Shown piece by piece: positions 12,351-19,247 of a stretch of 64,000 bases of DNA (position 1 is its first letter; every line of letters starts with the position of its first letter). The DNA is from Gordonibacter urolithinfaciens. GTDB taxonomy: Bacteria; Actinomycetota; Coriobacteriia; Coriobacteriales; Eggerthellaceae. The position numbers and the translations under genes were made by a program. The DNA is taken from positions 2,480,001 to 2,544,000 of the forward strand of contig NZ_LT900217.1 in the NCBI RefSeq assembly GCF_900199375.1. Direction: 5' to 3'. The notes under the pieces are model-generated. The model saw only the letters and a list, made by a program, of their open reading frames with translations, did not search any database and was not told the origin of the DNA.

Positions 12351-12504
12351 GCTGAAGGCGAGATTTCGGCTGGTTTGGGCCGTTCCCGCAAGCATGCCTC
12401 GATGGTTCATGCGAACCGCCCGTTAGCTTGTTCGCCCGTGCGCTGCTCCGCGTTCGCCTTTCGGTGCCTGCCGCTCGCCTAAGGAAGTTACGGAAATGGA
12501 AATC

Positions 12505-12564
12505 GTAACACCGTCGGTGTGATCTATCTGCTATAGTGTGTTACACAGTTCAGTTTCGTAACAC
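12505..12564 (+). promoter_or_regulatory. NikR-type nickel operator overlapping the ABC operon promoter
   Basis: GTGTTAC (12538-12544), 13 bases and GTAACAC (12558-12564) match the GTGTTAC-N13/14-GTAACAC operator class described for delta-proteobacterial NikR. A -10-like TATAGT (12532-12537) abuts the left half-site, so binding would block transcription initiation. A third GTAACAC (12505-12511) lies where the -35 would be. No nikR gene is in the window. A TetR- or MarR-type regulator could use a similar palindrome. Confidence 0.6.
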
Positions 12565-12622
12565 ATTTCGAGGTGCTGCGCCGGGCCGCGAGGGAGCCGT
12601 CGCAGCGGGTGGGAGGATTCGC

Positions 12623-14275
12623 ATGGCAACACTCACACGGCGCGACTTCGCGAAGCTGACGGGCGCAGGCGCGGCCGCGCTTTCGCTGGGCGGGATCTTG
12701 GCAGGCTGCGCGGGCGGCGGGAACGAGAAGCCGGCGGCAGGGACAGGCGCGACGGGCACGGGCGAGGCGGCCCCTTCGCAGGTGATCGTGTCCATGACCA
12801 CGGGCTCCGAGCCGGCGGCGGGCTTCGACCCGCTGGTCTCCTGGGGCTGCGGCGAGCACGTGCACGAGCCGCTCATCCAGTCCACGCTCATCGCCACCGA
12901 CACCGACCTTAGCTTCAAGAACGATCTCGCCACGTCCTACGAGTGCTCCGATGACGGCATGACCTGGACGTTTACCATCCGCGACGACGTGCGCTTCACC
13001 GACGGCGAGCCGCTCACGGCGCGCGACGTGGCGTTCACCTTGAACGGCATCCGCACGGCCGAGGCCTCGGAATGCGACCTGTCCATGGTGCGTGAGGCCG
13101 TCGCGCCGGACGACGCCACGGTGGTCATCCACATGGAGAAGCCGTTCAACGCGCTCCTGTACACGCTGGCCGTCATCGGCATCGTGCCCGAGCACGCCTA
13201 CGGCGAGGGCTACGGCGCCAACCCCGTCGGCAGCGGCCGCTATATGCTGGAGCAGTGGGACCGCGGCCAGCAGGTCATCCTGAAGGCCAACCCCGACTAC
13301 TACGGGGAAGCGCCTAAGATCGAGCGCGTGGTGGCCGTGTTCATGGAGGAGGACGCCTCGCTCGCCGCGGCGCAGTCCGGGCAAGTGGACGTGGCCTACA
13401 CCTCCGCGACGTTCGCCGCGCAGCAGCCGGCGGGCTACGACTTGCTGAACTGCGCGTCGGTCGATTCGCGCGGCATCTCGCTGCCCACCATCCCCGCGGG
13501 CGCGACGAAGACCGACGAGAAGGGCGAGGCTGCCGCCGGCAACGACGTGACGTGCGATGCGGCCGTGCGCCAGGCCATCAACTACGGCGTGGATCGCGAG
13601 CGCATGATCGACAACGTCATGAACGGCTTCGGCACCGTGGCCTACAGCGTGGGCGACGGCATGCCGTGGTCATCGCCCGACATGAAGTGCGCGACCGACG
13701 TGGGCAAGGCGAAGAAGCTGCTCGACGATGCCGGCTGGGCGCCGGGCGCCGACGGCGTCCGCGAGAAGGGCGGCGTGCGCGCCTCGATGAACCTGTACTA
13801 CTCGGCCGGCGACACCGTGCGCCAGGGTATTGCCGAGGAGTTCTCCAACCAGATGAAGGAGCTGGGTCTTGAATTCGCCATAAAGGGCGTGAGTTGGGAC
13901 GATCTGTACCCGCACCAGTTCACCGACCCGGTGGTGTGGGGTTGGGGCACGAACGCCCCCATCGAGACGTACAACCTGTTCTACTCCAAGGGTACGGGCA
14001 ACTACGCCTGCTACGAGAAAGCCGCCACCGACGCGTACCTGGACGAGGCGCTGGCCCAGCCCCGGGTGGAGGACTCGTTCGAGCTGTGGAAGAAGGCCCA
14101 GTGGGACGGCTCGACCGGCATCGCGCCGCAGGGCGACGCGCCGTGGGTGTGGTTCGCGAACATCGACCACCTGTACTTCGCGAAGGAGAACCTGAGGGTT
14201 GCCGAGCAGAAGCCGCACCCGCACGGCCACGGCTGGTCGCTCGTGAACAACGTCGACCAGTGGTCGTGGGCTTAG
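12623..14275 (+). CDS. Nickel/peptide-type ABC transporter substrate-binding lipoprotein (SBP_bac_5)
   Basis: A 550-residue extracytoplasmic solute-binding protein. The N-terminus TLTRRDFAKLTGAGAAALSL followed by GGILAGC combines a twin-arginine motif (Arg6-Arg7) with a lipobox (Cys29), so it is probably exported folded by Tat and lipid-anchored. The body has family-5 (OppA/DppA/NikA) features: DPLVSWGCGEHVHEPLIQST, DLATSYECSDDGMTWTFTIR, FTDGEPLTARDVAFTLNGI and NPVGSGRYMLEQWDRGQQV. The ATG at 12623 follows GGGAGG by six bases. It is the first gene of a five-gene operon behind a NikR-type operator, and a downstream ATPase carries a His-rich segment, so nickel or a nickel chelate is my first choice of substrate. 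Peptides remain possible. Confidence 0.85.
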   Translation: MATLTRRDFAKLTGAGAAALSLGGILAGCAGGGNEKPAAGTGATGTGEAAPSQVIVSMTTGSEPAAGFDPLVSWGCGEHVHEPLIQSTLIATDTDLSFKNDLATSYECSDDGMTWTFTIRDDVRFTDGEPLTARDVAFTLNGIRTAEASECDLSMVREAVAPDDATVVIHMEKPFNALLYTLAVIGIVPEHAYGEGYGANPVGSGRYMLEQWDRGQQVILKANPDYYGEAPKIERVVAVFMEEDASLAAAQSGQVDVAYTSATFAAQQPAGYDLLNCASVDSRGISLPTIPAGATKTDEKGEAAAGNDVTCDAAVRQAINYGVDRERMIDNVMNGFGTVAYSVGDGMPWSSPDMKCATDVGKAKKLLDDAGWAPGADGVREKGGVRASMNLYYSAGDTVRQGIAEEFSNQMKELGLEFAIKGVSWDDLYPHQFTDPVVWGWGTNAPIETYNLFYSKGTGNYACYEKAATDAYLDEALAQPRVEDSFELWKKAQWDGSTGIAPQGDAPWVWFANIDHLYFAKENLRVAEQKPHPHGHGWSLVNNVDQWSWA

Positions 14276-14291
14276 GGGTTTCGTTGCCGAC

Positions 14292-14378
14292 GCGGAGGGG
14301 GCGGACGGCGCCCCGTCGCTCGGACAGTCCTCGCTTCGCTGCGGAACTCGCTTGGTGGGCGCCGTCCGCCCCCTCCGC
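14292..14378 (+). repeat. Long hairpin with conserved loop, copy B
   Basis: Arms at 14292-14312 and 14358-14378 are perfect 21-bp reverse complements. The loop shares its 38-base core with copy A (5638-5724), differing at two positions, while the stem sequence differs. The hairpin sits inside the operon between the binding-protein gene and the first permease gene, where it could protect the upstream mRNA or reduce read-through. Confidence 0.75.
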
Positions 14379-14396
14379 TGACTTCGGAGGACCTGC

Positions 14397-14408
14397 GGGG
14401 GGGGGGGG
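14397..14408 (+). repeat. Poly-G tract (G12) in the spacer before the first permease
   Basis: Twelve consecutive G residues lie between hairpin copy B and the permease start. Tracts this long are prone to slipped-strand length changes. Because this one is non-coding, changes could alter only spacing, RNA structure or read-through. Confidence 0.85.
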
Positions 14409-14484
14409 ACTGGTCGGCGTTTTCCCTCGCTGAGGGGTGTTGTTGTCAGGTTTTCGGACAGGTGAGGTTATAGTAGTTTCCATC

Positions 14485-15471
14485 ATGGCCCGATTCATCC
14501 TTCGGAACATAGTGAAGTTCATCCTGCTCATGGTTGCCGTGAGCATGGTGACGTTCGTGCTGGTGAGCATATCCCCCATCGATCCGGTGCAGGCGAACGT
14601 GGGGCAGGCGGCCTACGTCAACATGAGCGAGGCGAAGCGGGCGCAGCTGGCCGAGTACTGGGGTGTGAACACGCCCTTGTGGGAGCGCTACGCCAGCTGG
14701 CTCGGCGACCTTTTGCACGGCGACCTGGGAACGTCGTTGCGCTTCAACGCGCCGGTGGCCGACGTCATCGCCACGCGGACGGTGAACTCGCTCGCGCTTA
14801 TGGCCACGGCCTGGGTGGTGAGCGGCGTGCTGGGCTTCGGCTTGGGCATCCTGGCCGGCGCCAACCGCGGGCGACCCATCGACCGTATCGTGAAGGGCTA
14901 CTGCTTTCTGCTGGCGTCCGTGCCCACGTTCTGGCTGGGGCTCGTGTTCCTCATCGTGTTCTCGGTGTGGCTGGGCTGGTTCCCGTTCGGTTTCTCGGTT
15001 CCCATCGGGGTGTCGGCCGCCGACGTGACGCTTGCGGACGCGTTGCACCATCTGGCGCTGCCCGCGCTCACGCTCTCGGTGGTGGGCGTGGCGAACATCG
15101 CGCTGCACACGCGCGAGAAGACCATCGACGTGCTGGAGAGCGACTACGTGCGGTTCGCCCGCACGCGCGGGCTTTCCACCTGGGGCGCCCTGCGCCACCA
15201 TGGGCTGCGCAACCTGGCGCTGCCCGCGCTCACGCTGCAGTTTGCCTCCATCTCCGAGATATTCGGCGGGTCGGTGCTGGTGGAGCAGGTGTTCTCGTAC
15301 CCGGGCCTCGGGCAGGCGGCCGTCACGGCGGGCTTGGGCGGCGACGTGGCGCTGCTCGCGGGCATCGCGCTGTTCTCGGCGGCGTTCGTGTTCGGCGGCA
15401 ACCTCATAGCCAACGTGCTGTACGGCGTGGTGGACCCTCGCATGCGCAAGGGGGCGAAGGCTCATGCGTAG
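14485..15471 (+). CDS. ABC transporter permease, DppB/NikB family
   Basis: A 328-residue inner-membrane permease with about six membrane segments. The N-terminus ARFILRNIVKFILLMVAVSM and the following TFVLVSISPIDPVQ are typical of DppB/NikB proteins, where a first helix precedes a large external loop. The transport-system motif is visible in SDYVRFARTRGLSTWGALRH followed by HGLRNLALPALT, and the family end signature appears as EQVFSYPGLGQAAV and VVDPRMRKG. I start at the ATG at 14485 because the N-terminus aligns with the family; the nearest purine-rich stretch (GGTGAGG) is far upstream, so initiation may be weak. The stop overlaps the next gene by eight bases. Confidence 0.9.
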   Translation: MARFILRNIVKFILLMVAVSMVTFVLVSISPIDPVQANVGQAAYVNMSEAKRAQLAEYWGVNTPLWERYASWLGDLLHGDLGTSLRFNAPVADVIATRTVNSLALMATAWVVSGVLGFGLGILAGANRGRPIDRIVKGYCFLLASVPTFWLGLVFLIVFSVWLGWFPFGFSVPIGVSAADVTLADALHHLALPALTLSVVGVANIALHTREKTIDVLESDYVRFARTRGLSTWGALRHHGLRNLALPALTLQFASISEIFGGSVLVEQVFSYPGLGQAAVTAGLGGDVALLAGIALFSAAFVFGGNLIANVLYGVVDPRMRKGAKAHA

Positions 15472-16363
15472 CGGAAAGGAAACCTGCGAGGCCGCCGGCT
15501 TCAAGGTGGCTGCAGCCCCGGTGCTCCACGCTTCCCGCGCGGCTCGGTGGGGGAACAGGAAGCTCACGCTGGCGGCTTTCGTGCTGGCGGTCGTCGCGCT
15601 GGCCGCCGTGGTGGCGACGGGCTTTGTGGCCGCCGACGCCGCGACGGCCACGGACTTTGCCCAGAAGAACCTCGCGCCCAGCTTGGCGCACCCCTTCGGC
15701 ACCGACTGGATGGGGCGCGACATGCTGCTGCGCACGCTGGCGGGCCTGTCCACGAGCGTGCTGGTGGGCCTTCTGGCCGCAGGCGCGTCCTCGGTCATCG
15801 CGCTCGTGCTGGGCGCGGTGGCGGCGCTCGGCGGCAAGAAGGCCGATGCCGTGGTAACCTGGCTCATCGACCTCATGATGGGCATCCCGCACATCGTGCT
15901 GCTCATCCTGATATCGTTTGCGCTCGGCAAGGGGTTCTGGGGCGTCACCATCGGCGTGGCGGTGACGCATTGGCCGAGCCTGGCCCGCGTGGTGCGCGCC
16001 GAGATCCTGCAATGCCGCGAGTCCACGTTCGTGGCCGTTGCGCGCAAGTTGGGGCAGAGCCCGCTGCGCATTGCCTTGAAGCATATGGTGTCCTATGTGC
16101 TGCCGCAGTTCATAGTGGGGCTCATCCTGCTGTTTCCCCATGCCATCCTGCACGAGGCGGCCGTCACGTTCCTCGGTTTCGGCCTGCCGCCCGAGCAGCC
16201 GGCCATCGGCGTCATCTTGAGCGAGTCGATGGCGTACCTGTCGGCCGGCATGTGGTGGCTCGCGGTGTTCCCGGGTCTCGCGCTCATCGCCACCGTGCTC
16301 TTGTTCGACGTGGCGGGCTCGAACCTTCGCAAGCTCATCGACCCGCACAGCTCGCAGGAATAG
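15464..16363 (+). CDS. ABC transporter permease, DppC/NikC family
   Basis: A 299-residue second permease subunit overlapping the preceding gene by eight bases, so the two are translationally coupled. A hydrophobic first helix (LTLAAFVLAVVALAAVVATG) is followed by the DppC/NikC landmark HPFGTDWMGRDMLLRTLAGL. The EAA-type loop reads RVVRAEILQCRESTFVAVAR followed by KLGQSPLRIALKH. The end contains EAAVTFLGFGLPPEQPAIGV and LRKLIDPHSSQE. About six membrane segments are visible. It should form the heterodimeric channel with the DppB/NikB-type subunit. Confidence 0.9.
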   Translation: MRSGKETCEAAGFKVAAAPVLHASRAARWGNRKLTLAAFVLAVVALAAVVATGFVAADAATATDFAQKNLAPSLAHPFGTDWMGRDMLLRTLAGLSTSVLVGLLAAGASSVIALVLGAVAALGGKKADAVVTWLIDLMMGIPHIVLLILISFALGKGFWGVTIGVAVTHWPSLARVVRAEILQCRESTFVAVARKLGQSPLRIALKHMVSYVLPQFIVGLILLFPHAILHEAAVTFLGFGLPPEQPAIGVILSESMAYLSAGMWWLAVFPGLALIATVLLFDVAGSNLRKLIDPHSSQE

Positions 16364-16372
16364 GAGGCGCGG

Positions 16373-17419
16373 ATGAGCGAGACGCAGAAGGGTGCGGCGC
16401 AGAAGGCGGCGCGGGCGGAAGAGACGCGGGCGGAGCAGGTGCCGGCCTGCGGGCGCGCGGCCGAGCTGGACGAGCTGGCCGACACGCTGTTCGGAGGGCA
16501 CGAGGCTCTCGAGCACGCCGACGAGCAGGAGCACCACCACCATACGCACGCGCCCGCGTCCCACCACGAGCATGGCCACCACCTGCTGCAGGTGGAGGAC
16601 TTGAGCGTGGGGTTCCGCATGTACGACGAGGACGCCCCGTTCTTCCGCGCAAGGCAGCGCTTCGTGGAGGTGATCAGCTCCCTGACCATCTCGGTGCATG
16701 CGGGCGAGATCGTGGCGGTGGTGGGCGCGTCGGGGTCGGGCAAGACGCTTCTGGCCGACGCCGTGCTGGGCTTGTTCGAGCCGAACGCCACCGTGCGCGG
16801 CCGCATCTGGTTCGACGGCGAGCTGCAGGACGCCGCGGGGCTGGCCGCGCTGCGCGGCAACGGCGTGTCGCTCGTGCCGCAGAGCGTGAACAACCTCGAC
16901 CCGCTCATGAAAGTGGGGCGGCAGGTGGAGGGCTTCGCGCACCCCGACGTGCCGCATGCCGAGCGTCGCCGCCGTCGGGCGGAGCTGTTCGAGCGCTACG
17001 GCCTGTCGGAGGAGACGGCGCAGCTCTACCCCTTCGAGCTGTCGGGCGGCATGGCGCGGCGCGTGCTCTTGTGCTGCGCGCTCATGGACGATCCGCGCGT
17101 CATCGTCGCCGACGAGCCCACGCCCGGGCTCGACCTGGATCTGGCCGTGCGCGCCCTCGACGACTTCCGCGCGTTCGCCGACGCGGGCGGCGGCGTCATG
17201 CTCATCACCCACGACATAGAGCTGGCCCTGCACGTGGCCGACCGCGTGGCCGTGTTCAAGGACGGCACCGTGGTGGAGGAGACGGCCGTCGCGAACTTCG
17301 CGTCCCCTGACACGCTCGCGCACCCGTTCTCGCGCGCGCTGTGGCATGCGCTGCCGGAGCACGGGTTTCGCGACCGCAACGTTGACGAGGGGTCTGGCAA
17401 GGGAGGTTTCCATGCTTGA
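16373..17419 (+). CDS. ABC transporter ATP-binding protein (DppD/NikD type) with histidine-rich N-terminus
   Basis: A 348-residue nucleotide-binding subunit. Walker A is VVGASGSGKTLLADAVLGLF, the signature is ELSGGMARRVLL, Walker B is RVIVADEPTPGLDLD and the switch is LITHDIEL, so all catalytic elements are intact. The unusual part is an N-terminal extension of about 70 residues with 12 histidines between residues 43 and 70, including HHHHTHA and SHHEHGHH, placed before the ABC domain (LLQVEDLSVGFRM). Such tracts commonly bind Ni(II), Co(II) or Zn(II), and here they fit a metal-import operon. The ATG at 16373 follows TAGGAGGCGCGG, which also contains the previous stop codon. The last eight bases overlap the next gene. 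Confidence 0.9.
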   Translation: MSETQKGAAQKAARAEETRAEQVPACGRAAELDELADTLFGGHEALEHADEQEHHHHTHAPASHHEHGHHLLQVEDLSVGFRMYDEDAPFFRARQRFVEVISSLTISVHAGEIVAVVGASGSGKTLLADAVLGLFEPNATVRGRIWFDGELQDAAGLAALRGNGVSLVPQSVNNLDPLMKVGRQVEGFAHPDVPHAERRRRRAELFERYGLSEETAQLYPFELSGGMARRVLLCCALMDDPRVIVADEPTPGLDLDLAVRALDDFRAFADAGGGVMLITHDIELALHVADRVAVFKDGTVVEETAVANFASPDTLAHPFSRALWHALPEHGFRDRNVDEGSGKGGFHA

Positions 17420-18011
17420 GGCGCGGGGCATCACCTACGCGTATCCCGGTGCGGCGCGCGCGCTCTACCAAGGCTTCGACCTGGCAGTTGCGCCCGACGA
17501 GCGGGTGGCCCTCTGCGCGCCCTCGGGCTTCGGCAAGACCACGCTCTGCCGCCTGCTGGCCGGCTACGAGCGCCCGCAAGCGGGCGAGGTCCTGGTGGAC
17601 GGCGAGCCCTTGCCGCGGCGCGGTGCGTGCCCCGTGCAGATGATATGGCAGCATCCCGAGGCCGCCGTGGACCCGCGCATGCGCATGGGCGCGACCCTGG
17701 CCGAGGCGGGCGAGGTGCCCGGCCGTCTGCTGGACGACCTGGGCATCCAGAAACGCTGGCTGTCGCGCTATCCGCACGAGCTGTCGGGCGGCGAGCTGCA
17801 GCGCTTCTGCATCGCCCGCGCGCTGGCCGCGAACCCGCGCTACCTCGTGGCCGACGAGGTGTCCACCATGCTCGACGCCCTCACGCAGGCCCAGATATGG
17901 CGCTTCCTCGTGGGCGAGACGAGCAGGCGGGGCATCGGGCTCGTGTTCGTGTCGCATTCCCCCGCCCTCACCGACCGCATAGCCACGCGCGTCGTGCGCC
18001 TGGGCGCGTAG
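17412..18011 (+). CDS. ABC transporter ATP-binding protein (DppF/NikE type), short
   Basis: A 199-residue second ATPase of the operon. Motifs: Walker A CAPSGFGKTTLCRLLAGYE, Q-loop MIWQHPEAAVDPRMRMG, signature HELSGGELQRFCIARALA, Walker B YLVADEVSTMLDALTQ and switch FVSHSPAL. The ATG at 17412 (MLEARGITYAYPG) has GGGAGG six bases upstream and overlaps the preceding gene by eight bases. It is far shorter than typical DppF proteins (about 320 residues) because it lacks the C-terminal oligopeptide-transporter extension, which fits NikE-like or minimal ATPases. It ends the operon. The following spacer to 18247 holds the modA promoter. Confidence 0.88.
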   Translation: MLEARGITYAYPGAARALYQGFDLAVAPDERVALCAPSGFGKTTLCRLLAGYERPQAGEVLVDGEPLPRRGACPVQMIWQHPEAAVDPRMRMGATLAEAGEVPGRLLDDLGIQKRWLSRYPHELSGGELQRFCIARALAANPRYLVADEVSTMLDALTQAQIWRFLVGETSRRGIGLVFVSHSPALTDRIATRVVRLGA

Positions 18012-18124
18012 GGCCGGGCGCCTTCCCGTTTCCCCGGCCTTTCCCGCTTGCCGCGCCTTCCTCCCTGCCCGATCCGCCGCCCTTCGTCGTTGCCGGCTTT
18101 CTGCTCAATTCGCGATATTTGTAA

Positions 18125-18153
18125 TTGACTATATACTATCAAAAGAATAATAT
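18125..18153 (+). promoter_or_regulatory. Promoter of modABC
   Basis: TTGACT (18125-18130), a 17-base spacer and TAATAT (18148-18153) in a locally A/T-rich stretch. CGATATTTG and CTATATACTATC around the -35 are loosely reminiscent of ModE boxes, but the symmetry is poor. A CAGGCGCCTG palindrome lies at 18174-18183 in the leader. Confidence 0.6.
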
Positions 18154-18247
18154 AGGGGTGCTCATACGCCGATCAGGCGCCTGTCAGGGGGCGGGGGCCG
18201 GCGGCACCGCGTGAGTCGAGTCAGAGAGAACCAGGGAAGGGGATCTT

Positions 18248-19168
18248 ATGAAGAAGCACCTCCGCATTGCGATGGCGGCTGCGTGCGCGTTCGCCATGGT
18301 GGGCGCGTTCGCGCTGTTCGGCTGCTCGTCCACCGAGCAGAAGGCCGACGAGCCGAAAGCCGACGAGCCCAAGGCCGAGAGCCACGAGGCCGTGGAGCTG
18401 CAGCTGTTCGCCGCGAACTCGCTGTCGAAGGCCATGGACGCCGTGCAGGAGCTCTACACGCAGGACCACGACTGGGTCACGTTCAAGGACACGCAGTACC
18501 TGTCCTCGGGCGAGCTCAACGAGCAGCTGGCCGGCGGCGCGTACGCCGACGTGCTGATATCGGCCTCCAAGGCCAAGATGGACGAGGCCGTGGACGGCGG
18601 CTACGTCGACGAGGCCTCGCGCTTCGATATGTTCAGGAACGACCTGGTCATGGTGACGGGCGAGAACTCCGAGCTGGCCGCGAAGTACGGCGCCGACCAG
18701 AGCTTCACGCTGGCCGACGTGGCGACGGGCGACTACGCCGTGGCCGTGGGCGACGAGTCCGTGCCGGCCGGCAACTACGCCGACCAGGCGCTGTCCACCG
18801 TGGGCTGCTACACCGACCCGTCCGGCAAGACCGGCAGCGATATCACGGGCAAGGGCGGCACGTTCGACGGCACGCCGCTCGACGGCAAGGTGAACCTGCA
18901 GACCTCCGTGGGCAACGTGTGCAAGCAGGCCGAGTCCGGCGCCGTGGACGTGGCCTTCGTGTACAGCTCCGACGTGTACCGCTTCGGCGGCGTGAAGGTC
19001 ATCGGCGTCGTGCCGAACGACACGCACAAGAAGATCATCTACCCGGCCGCCGTCTGCACGGACTCGAAGCAGGCCGAGGCCGCCGCCGAGTTCCTCGATT
19101 GGGCCACGACGGACGCCGACGCCAAGAAGCTGTGGCAGGAGTGGGGCTTCGAGCTCGTTACCGAGTAA
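18248..19168 (+). CDS. modA: Molybdate ABC transporter substrate-binding lipoprotein
   Basis: A 306-residue lipoprotein that captures molybdate (or tungstate) outside the membrane. The signal peptide ends in the lipobox LFGC with Cys26, followed by a charged linker containing two KADEP repeats. The mature domain has ModA hallmarks: ELQLFAANSLSKAMDAVQEL with the early Ser, YLSSGELNEQLAGGAYADVL, ISASKAKMDEAV, FRNDLVMVTGENSEL, VAVGDESVPAGNYADQAL, VDVAFVYSSDVY and the C-terminal FLDWATTDADAKKLWQEWGF. AAGGGGATCTT precedes the ATG. It is separated from modB by a strong hairpin. The molybdenum-cofactor genes moaA and moaC lie about 11 kb downstream. Confidence 0.95.
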   Translation: MKKHLRIAMAAACAFAMVGAFALFGCSSTEQKADEPKADEPKAESHEAVELQLFAANSLSKAMDAVQELYTQDHDWVTFKDTQYLSSGELNEQLAGGAYADVLISASKAKMDEAVDGGYVDEASRFDMFRNDLVMVTGENSELAAKYGADQSFTLADVATGDYAVAVGDESVPAGNYADQALSTVGCYTDPSGKTGSDITGKGGTFDGTPLDGKVNLQTSVGNVCKQAESGAVDVAFVYSSDVYRFGGVKVIGVVPNDTHKKIIYPAAVCTDSKQAEAAAEFLDWATTDADAKKLWQEWGFELVTE

Positions 19169-19195
19169 AGGGTCCCGCACATACGGTATCATGTG

Positions 19196-19229
19196 GGAAA
19201 GGATGGGCACTCGACTGCCCATCCTTTCC
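19196..19229 (+). other. Intra-operon hairpin between modA and modB
   Basis: GGAAAGGATGGGCA (19196-19209), a six-base loop and TGCCCATCCTTTCC (19216-19229) pair perfectly over 14 bp. No T tract follows, so it probably stabilises the modA mRNA or acts as a partial terminator. It ends 18 bases before the modB ATG. Confidence 0.75.
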
Positions 19230-19247
19230 GCGCGATAAGGAACAACC

